The translations under genes and the position numbers were made by a program. From contig JAOZHS010000003.1 in NCBI GenBank assembly GCA_026014745.1, forward strand, positions 166,137-230,136: a DNA stretch of 64,000 nucleotides, written 5' to 3'. The notes below the pieces were generated by a model. The model made no database searches, was not told the DNA's origin, and was given only the letters and a program-made list of their open reading frames with translations. The DNA comes from Candidatus Bathyarchaeota archaeon (GTDB taxonomy: Archaea; Thermoproteota; Bathyarchaeia; Bathyarchaeales; Bathycorpusculaceae). Positions 1 to 8,149 of this stretch are shown here, piece by piece (the stretch's first letter is position 1; the number at the start of each line of letters is the position of its first letter).

Positions 1-434
1 ATTCCGTGAACGGGCGCATGCAAGGTGGATTGCTCTAATGATAGTGCGATGTTGCCGCGTTTTATCGTAAACCCTGAAACGGTCACATTAGACGAACAAA
101 TGCTAATCACAGCCCAAAAATTCGCATATCGACCCCAATATCGGGGAGATTTGTCGATGCCGTCAATGACAGTTTTTTCTGCGTCTTCTCCGATTAGTGA
201 AAGGGGTTTATCAATTGTTAAATAGCTATCTGCAGTAACAAAGTATGTTCCTGCTCTTACAAATACGGTATCACCTGAACTAGCGTTGCCTACGGCTGAT
301 TGGATTGTTGGGTAGTCTTCTGGCACAAAGATGGTTGTATTTTGGGCTTTTATTGCGTTAGGTTGAAACGAGACTAAAGAAGATAGAAAAACAAAAGCAA
401 TCAGTAAGGTCAAAGTCTTAGTCAAGTTTCGCAT
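1..434 (-). CDS. Secreted beta-helix (NosD-like) protein, N-terminal part
   Basis: This reading frame is open from an ATG at 434 to the left edge, so only about 144 residues are visible. It starts with a signal peptide (basic MRNLTK, then a hydrophobic stretch to about residue 31) and continues with FVPEDYPTIQSAVGNASSGD, TVFVRAGTY and VTVSGFTIKRG. These are the usual opening of right-handed parallel beta-helix surface proteins of the NosD/pectin-lyase-like type, in which 'PTIQSAV..A..GDTV.V..G.Y' precedes the first coils. It is probably exported and cell-surface bound. The substrate is unknown, and the C-terminal end, including any anchor, lies outside the window. Confidence 0.8.
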   Translation of the reverse strand, partial: MRNLTKTLTLLIAFVFLSSLVSFQPNAIKAQNTTIFVPEDYPTIQSAVGNASSGDTVFVRAGTYFVTADSYLTIDKPLSLIGEDAEKTVIDGIDKSPRYWGRYANFWAVISICSSNVTVSGFTIKRGNIALSLEQSTLHAPVHG

Positions 435-534
435 AATTTTCTATTCTAGAACTCGTTTGCGTTAAAAGGCTTGTTGTAAGTTTTTTTTGACCAAGACAAC
501 TGGATTTTAAAAAGTTTTTGACTATGATTTCCCG

Positions 535-765
535 TTACATTGGCATGCCCACAAGAGGAACCGCTTTTTCTTGGCGGTGTTCATCGCGGCAGTGTCGGTC
601 GTGCTCCTCCAAGGTATCAAAGAGTTTTCCGCAGTCTCGACAGCGATACTTACCTGTGGCGTCAGGGTTGGCTGCATCTTCATAGTCAAGGAAGGCGTTT
701 TCTGTGTCGGCTGCAATTATTTTGACGTAGCCGTCAGGGGACTCTTGACTGCTATTTGGATTCAC
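535..765 (-). CDS. Small C2H2 zinc-finger protein
   Basis: This 76-residue protein has one perfect C2H2 finger at about residues 42-63: C-x2-C-x12-H-x4-H within YRCRDCGKLFDTLEEHDRHC. The rest is acidic at the N terminus and ends in a short hydrophobic tail. The start is GTG at 765, chosen because GGAGGTGA lies just upstream at good spacing. Such single-finger proteins are common in archaea and are presumed to bind nucleic acid or protein. The role here is unknown. It is a single gene divergent from yjbQ. Confidence 0.8.
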   Translation of the reverse strand: MNPNSSQESPDGYVKIIAADTENAFLDYEDAANPDATGKYRCRDCGKLFDTLEEHDRHCRDEHRQEKAVPLVGMPM

Positions 766-958
766 TTAGTTCACCTCCAAATCCAGAAGCGGAGAAGCAC
801 CCCCTTTTACCTAACTAGAAGGTTTAAGGATGTGTGAGTGGCACAACACAACCACAACCCCCAAAAAGTCGTATACAAAAGCATCACCCAAACACACTTT
901 TTTACGGGTCTAGAAAGCTTTTTGAGCTAACCGCGCCAAATAAAAAACGGTTATAGTC

Positions 959-1372
959 ATGTCAAACTTTAGAGTTCACAACGCCAGGATACATTTTTCA
1001 ACACACGGCGAAATCGACTTCATTGACCTCTCAGAACGCGTCCAAACCGAGGTCGAGCGGTCCCAAATTCGCAACGGCATTGTTCATGTCTTTGCGCCTC
1101 ATGCAACGGGCATTTTGATTTTAACCGAAAACGACCCCGCCCTGCTGAGCGACATCAAAGCGTTCCTTGAAGAAATCGTGCCACGGATTGGCTCCTATCG
1201 GCATCCTTCAAACGCCCATGCACATTTGCGTTCGATGTTGCTTCAGCCGGATAAGACCTTGCCTGTAATTAATGGCAGCGTTGAGTTTGGGACTTGGCAG
1301 GCGTTACTTTTTGTGGAAACAGACGTGTACCCAAGGGAACGCACGGTAATCATCCAAGTTCTTGGCGAATAG
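959..1372 (+). CDS. YjbQ/UPF0047 family protein (secondary thiamine-phosphate synthase-like)
   Basis: The 137 residues match the usual length of the YjbQ (UPF0047) family. Visible family features are FAPHATGILILTEND near residue 45, the His-rich segment ANAHAHLRSMLL near 80 and the C-terminal GTWQALLFVETD. The E. coli member has weak thiamine-phosphate synthase activity, but the physiological role of the family is unsettled. The ATG at 959 follows an AT-rich stretch without a clear Shine-Dalgarno site, so the mRNA may have a short leader. It stands alone. Confidence 0.85.
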   Translation: MSNFRVHNARIHFSTHGEIDFIDLSERVQTEVERSQIRNGIVHVFAPHATGILILTENDPALLSDIKAFLEEIVPRIGSYRHPSNAHAHLRSMLLQPDKTLPVINGSVEFGTWQALLFVETDVYPRERTVIIQVLGE

Positions 1373-1760
1373 CGTCTCTAAGTTATTTTCGCGTTTCTGA
1401 CGTATTAATTTCGAGTGGCAACATGAAAATTAAATCTAATAATGATATTCGGCTCTACAAGAAGGCATTTTTTTACTGTTTGTTGTAAAATGTGATCATT
1501 CGAAAAAAATTCGCACATCTACAGAGCAACATAAACAGTTTTTGGAAGAGATTAAGCACAAGACGTGCCAGAAAGCCTCCCACTACCGCTTTAAACAACA
1601 GCCAAACTGCTTCTTAACAAAAAATAAGCTAAAAACAGGCCACATCAACCCGCAATATTAGCCAAAAGCACAGCTAAACGCATCAACCCAGATGATTAAA
1701 AGAAAAAACAACCAAGCGGCTCTGATGAGTATATAAGGTTCGCAATAATTCGGGCGCATC
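1373..1760. other. Intergenic stretch, no supported gene
   Basis: No convincing gene is seen between yjbQ and the nicotinamidase stop. The stretch is AT-rich and its right end carries copy A of the 25-bp TATA-containing repeat (1730-1754). A transcript starting there would have to run leftward into this region or rightward antisense to the nicotinamidase. Only very short frames occur. Confidence 0.4.
1730..1754. repeat. 25-bp TATA-containing repeat, copy A
   Basis: The segment begins tatataaggttcg and ends attcggg. It matches 22 of 25 positions at 3092-3116. Both copies are intergenic and contain a TATA-like core readable on either strand, which suggests a shared promoter/operator rather than coding sequence. 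Confidence 0.5.
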
Positions 1761-2483
1761 TTAGCGTTCTGAGCGTATCCGCTTATTGGCACCTTTGGGA
1801 CGCATTCGCGCTTTCTTCTTGGCGTCAGCTTGCTGAGTAGGCCCACTGGACAGGGCATCAGGAGCTTCCTCTTCAGTCGGCAAGACATCGGCAACATCCG
1901 GGAAATCTGCTGCAGTTGCGAGTTTAGCGCCGGCTTTTTGCATCGCTTCTACTGCGCGGTCAACATCGCCAGGCTGGACGTTTATGCCTAAGGTGGCATC
2001 CATAAGGATAATCACTTCAAATCCAAGTTTTCGGGCATCTATCGCAGTGTTGACTACACAATAATCGGTGGCTAATCCGTTGATGAAAAGTCTGTTAATT
2101 TTTAAGCTTAACAGATTGCTTGCTAGGGGGGTGCCGTCAAAGGCGGAATAGGCTTCATGGTTAGCGTTTGTTGCTTTAGAGACTACAAGGGCATGGTTTG
2201 GAAGGTTGAGGTCGGGACTAAATTTCGCGCCTTCGGTATCTTGGATGCAGTGAGGCGGCCATGGTCCACCTTGGGTCTGAAAAGACATGTGGTCGGAGGG
2301 GTGCCAATCTCGAGAGGCAATTATGTGAGCGCCGGCTGCCTCGAAACGGCGGATGTAACTGTTTATGACAGGTATGATTGTATCGCCGTAAGCTACGGAG
2401 AGGGTGCCGCCTGGTAAAAAGTCATTTTGAATGTCGGTTATGAGTAGGGCATCGGAGGGTTTTAGGGTGTAGGTTTTGCTCAA
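1761..2483 (-). CDS. pncA: Nicotinamidase (isochorismatase family)
   Basis: It hydrolyses nicotinamide to nicotinate for NAD salvage, in the cytoplasm. The catalytic triad of the family is present: Asp in ITDIQNDFLPGG, Lys in VVSKATN and Cys in ATDYCV. The metal-binding Asp/His residues sit in RDWHPSDHMSF. I chose TTG at 2483, which follows AGGAAG and gives MSKTYTLKPSDALLIT, the normal N-terminal length. The frame stays open to 2564. The last ~45 residues form an acidic then strongly basic extension (KKKARMRPKGANKRIR) not needed for catalysis. A related hydrolase is possible but the triad fits nicotinamidase best. Confidence 0.85.
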   Translation of the reverse strand: MSKTYTLKPSDALLITDIQNDFLPGGTLSVAYGDTIIPVINSYIRRFEAAGAHIIASRDWHPSDHMSFQTQGGPWPPHCIQDTEGAKFSPDLNLPNHALVVSKATNANHEAYSAFDGTPLASNLLSLKINRLFINGLATDYCVVNTAIDARKLGFEVIILMDATLGINVQPGDVDRAVEAMQKAGAKLATAADFPDVADVLPTEEEAPDALSSGPTQQADAKKKARMRPKGANKRIRSER

Positions 2484-3232
2484 AGAAGCACTTCCTATTA
2501 GAACACCTTGAATAATGTAATTCAAATAAACGTACTCTTGGATAAACTTTTGTGAAGTCCACACTCAAAATGGATGCTTACCTGTGTAGGGCTGTTTCAC
2601 ACCTAAACACTCAAGCATCTTCTTCGTTTGTCGTAGTGACTCTAAGCATATTGTCTATGGAAAATTATGATTTATGTGCCTTTTTTTGCATGCTCACTGC
2701 CATCAATTTAACTTTTTAACGTAAAAAGTGACCATACGAATTTTTTTCGTACACTCCGAAACCAAAGAAGGAAAACTTTGACCGCTCCATCGCTAAAACA
2801 AACGCTATATAACCACAAACTAACCGCCAAAACAAAATTCTCACACAAACTCAACCAAATACACCTGCAAAGGACCCTCAATAAACTCTACAAGAGCATT
2901 CCTAGCCCCCCTAAAGCGCCAAAGCCAGCGATTAGTCAGGCGATAGAAAAGCCACAGAAAGGCAACAGTACAAAAATCGGTGTTCTAGCGCCGATATTGA
3001 CTTTTCAGAAAAGAGCAGGATAAATTTTTAGTGTGAAAGCAAGGTTGAACAAGAACAGGATTTTGACGGGACACTTTTTTGTAACCATGATTATATAAGG
3101 TTCGGCATATTTCGGGATTACTTTGAACGTCGAGCTTTTTTTTAAAAAAAAATGTGTTTGGGAGCTGCTTTTGTATAAGGCGTGGGATAGGCTTATCTGA
3201 AACCGCCCCAAACAATATTGCAGGCGACTATT
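2484..3232. other. Long intergenic region with a doubtful small basic ORF
   Basis: About 750 nt separate pncA and nnr. A TTG-initiated frame at 2778-3023 (+) would encode 81 Lys/Pro-rich residues and has AGAAGG upstream, but there is no recognisable domain and its composition could simply reflect A-rich DNA. I do not call it a gene. Copy B of the 25-bp repeat lies at 3092-3116, placing a TATA box about 140 nt before nnr. Nothing else is evident. Confidence 0.35.
3092..3116. repeat. 25-bp TATA-containing repeat, copy B
   Basis: This copy of the motif at 1730-1754 has 22 of 25 bases identical, with an intact tatataaggttcg core. It sits upstream of nnr and could be its promoter on the + strand or a promoter for an unannotated minus-strand transcript. 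Confidence 0.5.
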
Positions 3233-4774
3233 ATGCAACCGAAAACCAAACTTCCAACCATTACAAGCCAAGATATGCGCGCCCTAGAAGTCAACGCAGA
3301 ATACTTTGGTGTAAACCTCCTACAGCTCATGGAAAACGCAGGTAGCAGCGTCGCCAAAGAAATAATTACCCGATTCCAAAAAAACAAAGACGCCCTGATC
3401 TTTTGCGGGTTAGGCGGAAACGGCGGCGACGGGTTTGTTGCAGCGCGGCACCTTTTAGCTGGAGGGTTTGCGGTTACGGTAGTTGTGGTCGGTAAAGCCC
3501 GTGACATCGTGCATCCCGCGGCGATGTGTAACTGGGAGATTTTACAGTCGCTAAAAGACAAAATCACGATTCTAGAAGTCACCGACAGCTCAGCCATCCC
3601 CAAGGTATCTGCAGGCATAGTTGTTGATGCTTTGTTGGGAACAGGAACTAAGGGCAAACTAAAACCGCTAATCGCCAAAGTTGTAGATTACATAAACAGC
3701 CTCAACAGCTGCCGCGTTGCCATAGACGTTTCCACGGGCATTGACTCTGACACGGGTAACGTGCTAGGAACTGCGGTTAAGGCGGATTTGACGGTGACGT
3801 TCCATAAGGCTAAAGCGGGCTTAGAGAAAGCCAAAAAATACCTCGGCGAACTCGTCGTAGCCGACATTGGCTTACCCGCCGAGTTTGAGCGGTTAGCTGG
3901 ACCGGGCGACGTGCAACTCGTAGCTAAACCTCGAGCCGACACGGCACATAAGGGCGATTTTGGGCGACTCTTAGTAATTGGAGGAAGCGAAGTTTATTCG
4001 GGTGCGCCTACGTTGGTTTCGTTGGCTGCTCTACGGACAGGCGTGGATTTGGTTTATTTGGCTGCTCCGGCTAAAGTGGCATACGCGATTTCTTCGATGT
4101 CACCTGACCTCATCACAATCAAACTCGAGGGCGACAACCTAAAACCCGCCAGCCTCGAAACCCTAAAACCCTACCTGAGCATGGTGGATGCGGTGGTTAT
4201 GGGTCCTGGTCTGGGTCAAAGCCCCGAAACCGCCAAGTTCGTTAAAGCCTGCATCGATGAGGTGGAGAAAGCCCAAAAGCCGTTGCTCTTGGATGCGGAT
4301 GGGTTGAAGGCGTTTGCGAAGTTTAAGCGGCAGCTTAAGGTGCCCTTGGTTTTGACGCCGCATGCAGGCGAATACTCCATTCTCACGGGAGAGGAATTGC
4401 CATCGTCGCTTGAAGAGAAAGTGGTTGCAATACAGAAAACCGCTAAAAAACTCGGCGCCACGCTATTGGTCAAAGGAAAAGTCGACATCATCTGCGACTC
4501 TGAACGCGTCAAACTCAACTCTACAGGCAACCCCGGCATGACTGTCGGCGGAACTGGTGACGTCTTAAGCGGCATCGTAGGCGGATTGCTGGCTCAGCAT
4601 GTGGAGCCCTTTGAATCGGCAGTGGCAGGTGCCTTTGTTAATGGTGCAGCAGGCGACTTTGTTGCCAACGACATTGGCTACCACATGGTTGCAACAGATG
4701 TTATTGAATGGATTCCTCGTGTCTTGGAGGATCCCATGAGTCATGTGAAGGTGCGCAAATCCCTTGGAACCTGA
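3233..4774 (+). CDS. nnr: Bifunctional NAD(P)HX epimerase/dehydratase
   Basis: It repairs hydrated NAD(P)H: the N-terminal YjeF_N domain (about 10-210) epimerises R/S-NAD(P)HX and the C-terminal ribokinase-like domain (about 220-505) dehydrates S-NAD(P)HX using a nucleotide. Motifs include GLGGNGGDGFVAARHL, HKGDFGRLLVIGGS, VMGPGLG, LDADGL, LTPHAGE and GMTVGGTGDVLSGIVGG. The 513 residues are the normal fused length. ATG at 3233 is preferred over an in-frame TTG at 3218. The stop overlaps the start of tsr3 by 11 nt, so the two are probably co-transcribed. Confidence 0.95.
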   Translation: MQPKTKLPTITSQDMRALEVNAEYFGVNLLQLMENAGSSVAKEIITRFQKNKDALIFCGLGGNGGDGFVAARHLLAGGFAVTVVVVGKARDIVHPAAMCNWEILQSLKDKITILEVTDSSAIPKVSAGIVVDALLGTGTKGKLKPLIAKVVDYINSLNSCRVAIDVSTGIDSDTGNVLGTAVKADLTVTFHKAKAGLEKAKKYLGELVVADIGLPAEFERLAGPGDVQLVAKPRADTAHKGDFGRLLVIGGSEVYSGAPTLVSLAALRTGVDLVYLAAPAKVAYAISSMSPDLITIKLEGDNLKPASLETLKPYLSMVDAVVMGPGLGQSPETAKFVKACIDEVEKAQKPLLLDADGLKAFAKFKRQLKVPLVLTPHAGEYSILTGEELPSSLEEKVVAIQKTAKKLGATLLVKGKVDIICDSERVKLNSTGNPGMTVGGTGDVLSGIVGGLLAQHVEPFESAVAGAFVNGAAGDFVANDIGYHMVATDVIEWIPRVLEDPMSHVKVRKSLGT

Positions 4775-5321
4775 CCCACAACCGCAAACCCCCGCATTTC
4801 CCGTTCGAATCACAATCTACCATGCGGCACAGGATGACCCCAAAAAGAACACCGCACTCCGATTGAGCCATCGCGGCTTGGCACGGATTGTAAGCAAAAT
4901 CAGGTTCTTACCAAAACGAGCCATTGTGCTTAACCCCTTTGGAGAAATCGCGTTTTCGCCTGCCGACAGAGATAGAATTGCCCAGTTTGGATTAGTGGCG
5001 CTAGATTGCAGTTGGGAACACGCACAGAAGGTGCTAGGGCGCCACGTCCGCGGAACCAGCCGCTGCCTGCCCATCCTGATTGCCGCCAACCCCGTCAACT
5101 ACGGCAAACTAACCAAACTCACCACGGCGGAAGCAATAGCAGCAGCGCTCTACATTGCGGGCTTCAAAGCTGAATCGGAGCAACTGCTGTCGAATTTTAC
5201 GTGGGGACACACGTTTTTTGAAATCAACGGGATGCTACTGGAAAATTACGTGACGGCAAAGGATAGCGCTGAGATTGTCGAAATGCAGGCAAGATTGTTG
5301 AAGCGCAAAAAAAGCGAATAA
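4764..5321 (+). CDS. tsr3: 16S/18S rRNA aminocarboxypropyltransferase Tsr3
   Basis: Tsr3 transfers the 3-amino-3-carboxypropyl group from SAM to a hypermodified pseudouridine of small-subunit rRNA. The 185-residue protein shows the family signature (DUF367): ALDCSWEHA near residue 75, RHVRGTSRCLPILIAANPVN, KLTTAEAIAAALYIAGF, and WGHTFFEIN near the end. The start is TTG at 4764, inside the nnr 3' end. The overlap suggests translational coupling. A Lys-rich tail closes the protein, as in homologues. Confidence 0.93.
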   Translation: MEPDPQPQTPAFPVRITIYHAAQDDPKKNTALRLSHRGLARIVSKIRFLPKRAIVLNPFGEIAFSPADRDRIAQFGLVALDCSWEHAQKVLGRHVRGTSRCLPILIAANPVNYGKLTKLTTAEAIAAALYIAGFKAESEQLLSNFTWGHTFFEINGMLLENYVTAKDSAEIVEMQARLLKRKKSE

Positions 5322-5355
5322 CAAGTTATAATTTTCTTCGAGCCCTCATTAAGCC

Positions 5356-5360
5356 TTATA
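5356..5360 (+). promoter_or_regulatory. TATA-like box for the LysE-type gene
   Basis: TTATA lies about 26 nt before 5382. A transcript from there would give a short leader carrying AGGAGG (5392-5397) and would support a start at 5406 rather than 5448. Confidence 0.35.
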
Positions 5361-5405
5361 CGCAACCTTGAGAAGAATGTTAAAAAGACTTAGGAGGCTT
5401 GGAGC

Positions 5406-6038
5406 ATCGAGTTCATCACTAACTTCTACCTGTTCTTAGCATCCGTTATGCTGATTTCGCTCTCAGGCGTCCTCATGCCCGGTCCCCTCTTTGCCGTGAC
5501 CCTCACAAAATCCTGTCAAAGCAAATATGCCGGAGCCCTCATCGCCGTGGGACATGGCGTCGTGGAGTTTCCTTTGATGTTTGTGATCTTCTTTGTGCTT
5601 AGCCAATTCACGCTTCCCACGGTTGTGCAAGTAGGGGTGGGGTTGGTGGGCGGCTTATTGATGATGCTGATGGGTTTGCAGGCATTTCGAAACCGCCACA
5701 AACAAGAAACCACGGCGATGGCGCCTAAACGTGAATCTTTGCTGGCAGGAATCTGGACTACGGCGGCAAATGCAGGTTTCATTCTTTGGTGGTTAACCAT
5801 TGGCACCGCGTTGATTTTGAATGCGCAACTGTTTGGGCTGGCAGGGTTTGGTGTGTTTGCAGGGGTGCATTGGTTCTGTGACTTCGCATGGTACGCGGTG
5901 GTGGGTTTTCTGATTTTCAAGTCGCAGCGGTTCCTCTCTGATCGCGTAAGGATGGGGATTACGTTGTTTTGCGTTGCCGTTTTCATCTGTTTTGGCGCTT
6001 ACTTTATGGGATCGGCGCTTTGGGCTCTGTTGGCATAG
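5406..6038 (+). CDS. LysE/RhtB-type amino-acid exporter, probable AUC start
   Basis: This is an integral membrane exporter of the LysE family with about six transmembrane helices and the early motif SLSGVLMPGPLFAVTL. The first ATG (5448) would leave only ten residues before PGP and cut off part of helix 1. The frame upstream reads IEFITNFYLFLASV, which completes a typical LysE first helix. An in-frame TAG at 5391 bounds it, and no ATG, GTG or TTG lies between. AGGAGG at 5392-5397 is 8 nt before an ATC triplet at 5406, so initiation at AUC is my preferred reading; the conservative alternative is 5448. The substrate is unknown. It lies just after tsr3. Confidence 0.8.
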   Translation: MEFITNFYLFLASVMLISLSGVLMPGPLFAVTLTKSCQSKYAGALIAVGHGVVEFPLMFVIFFVLSQFTLPTVVQVGVGLVGGLLMMLMGLQAFRNRHKQETTAMAPKRESLLAGIWTTAANAGFILWWLTIGTALILNAQLFGLAGFGVFAGVHWFCDFAWYAVVGFLIFKSQRFLSDRVRMGITLFCVAVFICFGAYFMGSALWALLA

Positions 6039-6067
6039 TTAAATAGCAGATTTGGCAGTGGTTAGGT

Positions 6068-6616
6068 ATGGACTTTAAAGTTGGAAACGCAACCCTCACG
6101 CTAATCAAAGGCGACATAACCGACGTGGAGGCTGACGCCATCGTCAACGCAGCAAACGCAACTCTTCTGGGCGGTCTTGGAGTGGACGGTGCAATTCACA
6201 GTAAGGGCGGTCCTAAAATTCTTGAAGAATGCAAACGCATCCGCGCCAATGAATGGCCTGACGGATTACCCACAGGCAACGCAGTCATAACCACAGGGGG
6301 CAACCTCAAAGCCAAAAAAGTAATCCATACGGTTGGTCCCATCTGGCGGGGCGGCTTCTATGATGAAGCTAAGCTGCTTCGGCAAGCATATTGGAACTCG
6401 CTTAAACTGGCTGTTGCAAATGGGCTTAGGTCAGTGGCGTTTCCGTCGATTAGCACAGGTTCCTACCGTTATCCAACGGAAGAAGCCAGCCGGGTTGCAG
6501 TAACCGCGGTGAAGGATTTCCTAAAAAAAGAAAACCGCCTTGATAGGGTAATTTTGGTGTTGTTTTCCCAGCGAGATTACGAGATATACCTAAAAGCTGT
6601 ACAAGACCAACCTTAA
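6068..6616 (+). CDS. Macrodomain protein (ADP-ribose / O-acetyl-ADP-ribose hydrolase type)
   Basis: The 182 residues form one MacroD-like domain. IVNAANATLLGGLGVDGAIH (about residues 27-46) is the ADP-ribose binding and catalytic loop, and PSISTGSYRYPTEEAS (about 132-147) is the second loop. Members remove ADP-ribose from proteins or deacetylate O-acetyl-ADP-ribose in the cytoplasm. The ATG follows GGTT weakly. It is a single gene, and the closeness to the NAD metabolism genes nnr and pncA may be coincidental. Confidence 0.92.
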   Translation: MDFKVGNATLTLIKGDITDVEADAIVNAANATLLGGLGVDGAIHSKGGPKILEECKRIRANEWPDGLPTGNAVITTGGNLKAKKVIHTVGPIWRGGFYDEAKLLRQAYWNSLKLAVANGLRSVAFPSISTGSYRYPTEEASRVAVTAVKDFLKKENRLDRVILVLFSQRDYEIYLKAVQDQP

Positions 6617-6676
6617 AAGGAAATCATCTTACAGTGCTTTTTTTGAGAACTGCCTTACACTCGTATAACGACAAGT

Positions 6677-6952
6677 TTATGATTTGGCGGTGACTTCCTC
6701 AACCTCCGTGATGGAGGCAACGGGGATGTCGAGTTGTTCTTGGAGGACTTCAAGCAAGGAATTCTCGTTGGGTGCTTCGATTAGGAAGGCAACGCGACCT
6801 TCATGCCCGCAACAATAGCAGGCTTTGGCTTCTACACCGTTGATTTTTCCTTTCTCCAACATCTTTGCGGCTCCCTCTGCACATGCGCGGGGGCTTTTTT
6901 TGGAGCTAAGGATGGCTGAATCTACAAGGTATCGGGGCAAAAAATTCACCAA
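6677..6952 (-). CDS. Conserved small protein with CYCCGHEG motif
   Basis: The protein has 91 residues. The middle reads VEAKACYCCGHEGRVAFLIEAP, followed by helix NSLLEVLQEQL and strand IPVASITEVEEV, a pattern suggesting a compact alpha/beta ferredoxin-like fold. The clustered cysteines (C-x-C-C) may bind metal. TTG at 6952 or GTG at 6949 are possible starts. I do not recognise a named family. Confidence 0.6.
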   Translation of the reverse strand: MVNFLPRYLVDSAILSSKKSPRACAEGAAKMLEKGKINGVEAKACYCCGHEGRVAFLIEAPNENSLLEVLQEQLDIPVASITEVEEVTAKS

Positions 6953-7053
6953 ATACAGTGGGGGTTGCTGTCTTAATGGTTATTGTTGTAGGCTTGGTGT
7001 GTCCACATAGGGTTATATGGGTTTTAGGTGCTTGTCTGGGTAAGGTGTGTGTT

Positions 7054-7212
7054 GTGGAGCCCGTTTTTGTTTGTCCTCTGTGTGATGCGCCTGCTTTGAG
7101 GAGTCGTTATGTGTTTTGGTGGCATATGCATGAGTGTCTTTGTAGGGTGAAACAGCAGCAAGCGCCCCTTGCGGTGCGTGGGGATGTGTGGGCTGAGGTT
7201 GCTGCTCCATAG
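7054..7212 (+). CDS. Putative C2H2-type zinc microprotein
   Basis: A GTG at 7054, six bases after TAAGGTG, opens a 52-residue frame: VFVCPLCDAPALRSRYVFWW is followed by HMHECLCRV. This gives CxxC and then His residues at C2H2-like spacing (C-x2-C-x13-H-x-H). The frame remains open upstream to 6958, but that part is hydrophobic and lacks a start signal. The DNA is strongly G/T-rich here, so the call rests mainly on the finger pattern. Confidence 0.45.
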   Translation: MEPVFVCPLCDAPALRSRYVFWWHMHECLCRVKQQQAPLAVRGDVWAEVAAP

Positions 7213-7273
7213 CCGCGGATTTGTTCGTTTTTAGACATATATCGAGTTTTGTAATATATCAAATCATAAAATA

Positions 7274-7289
7274 CTTCTATATATAGAAG
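7274..7289. promoter_or_regulatory. Palindromic TATA element upstream of NitrOD5-like gene
   Basis: CTTCTATATATAGAAG is a perfect 16-bp palindrome centred on a TATA box. It lies about 36 nt before the ATG at 7325, so it is probably the promoter. The symmetry could allow bidirectional use or a dimeric repressor site. Confidence 0.6.
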
Positions 7290-7324
7290 ATTACGAAACT
7301 GAAGTGTATCTGAAGAGAACAGAT

Positions 7325-7711
7325 ATGCGTGTGAACAATATGACCCAAAATCAATGTACACCTAACCCTTGGATAAACTGCGACGAACCTCTAAAAGCTG
7401 AATTTGACGCCGCAGTTATAGACGTTGTTGATGCCGTATTTTCCGGATTAGGCGAAAACGTCAAAGTCGCGCTATATAATATTCTCCAGATAAAATACGG
7501 ATTAACAAAACAAGAAATACCTAACCGACTAGAAGACTTCACGGTGGCGCTAAACCAAACGTTTGGCGATGCAGCAAAACTTTTAGAAATAAAAATAATG
7601 GAAATGATCCATTCAAAAGCCAAAGCGTTCCTCTATGAACCCACGGAACATGAGTTTTTTGCACAATACATGGTTGCTTTCCAAACTCAAATGACCTGTT
7701 GCGTGCCCTAG
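7325..7711 (+). CDS. NitrOD5-domain-like protein
   Basis: About 128 residues from the ATG at 7325 (an upstream in-frame start at 7304 is less likely given the TATA box at 7279-7284). The core reads FDAAVIDVVDAVFSGLGENV, ALYNILQIKYGL, EIPNRLEDFTVALNQTFGDA and LEIKIMEMIH. This helical pattern matches what I recall of the archaeal NitrOD5 output domain, found alone or with sensor modules. It is presumed to act in signalling or regulation; no ligand is known. The gene converges on the Lrp-type gene and overlaps its end by 4 nt. Confidence 0.6.
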   Translation: MRVNNMTQNQCTPNPWINCDEPLKAEFDAAVIDVVDAVFSGLGENVKVALYNILQIKYGLTKQEIPNRLEDFTVALNQTFGDAAKLLEIKIMEMIHSKAKAFLYEPTEHEFFAQYMVAFQTQMTCCVP

Positions 7712-8013
7712 ATTACTGTTAGGGTCAACGTAGATTTGATGCTGTCGAGGTTGCGTATGCGTTTATGCACCACATCATGCAGGTCATCTAGGGATTCGCC
7801 GCTGACTTTGGCAACTAAGTCGTAGGCGCCTCGGGCACGGTACACTTCTTCGACCGCTTCGATTTTTCGTAAATCTTCAATTGCCCCGTCGCATGAATCC
7901 GCTTCAGCGGTTATAAAAATAAATGCGCAGCGCTTGGGCTTTTGCAACACAGGCTCTGTTTGAGCACTTGCAGTAGTGGTTATTTCTCCTATTTGAGCGA
8001 AAACATTTTCCAA
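7708..8013 (-). CDS. Lrp/AsnC ligand-binding (RAM) domain protein without HTH
   Basis: About 101 residues. After a short linker, residues 28-101 form a stand-alone RAM/AsnC_trans_reg domain: CAFIFITAEAD, AIEDLRKIEAVEEVYRARGA, YDLVAKVSGESLDDLHDVV and a final LTLTVI strand. There is no DNA-binding domain. Such proteins sense amino acids or act as partners for full Lrp regulators. TTG at 8013 is chosen because GAGGTG lies six bases before it; the frame is open to 8034. Confidence 0.8.
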   Translation of the reverse strand: MENVFAQIGEITTTASAQTEPVLQKPKRCAFIFITAEADSCDGAIEDLRKIEAVEEVYRARGAYDLVAKVSGESLDDLHDVVHKRIRNLDSIKSTLTLTVI

Positions 8014-8117
8014 ACAATCCACCTCAAAAAACAACTCTTACTCATCACTTTAGGTGCAATCACTATTAAAGCTAAGTTGCTGTGCTGACGCTACAACAAA
8101 ACCATATAACTAAAACC

Positions 8118-8146
8118 ACAAAAAAACAAAAAAGAAAAAAGAAGAG
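8118..8146 (-). terminator. Probable T-rich terminator of the MTAP-apt operon
   Basis: On the minus strand a long oligo-T/C run follows the apt stop at 8150, the usual archaeal intrinsic termination signal. It also separates apt from the Lrp-type gene. Confidence 0.5.
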
Positions 8147-8149
8147 GGT

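Noticed and set aside
2778-3023. TTG-started 81-residue Lys/Pro-rich frame in the pncA-nnr gap
   Set aside because: No domain, composition explained by A-rich DNA, and only a moderate ribosome-binding site; left as unproven.
4798-4870. GTTCGAATC resembling a tRNA T-loop
   Set aside because: It lies inside the well-supported tsr3 coding frame and no acceptor or anticodon stem pairs around it.
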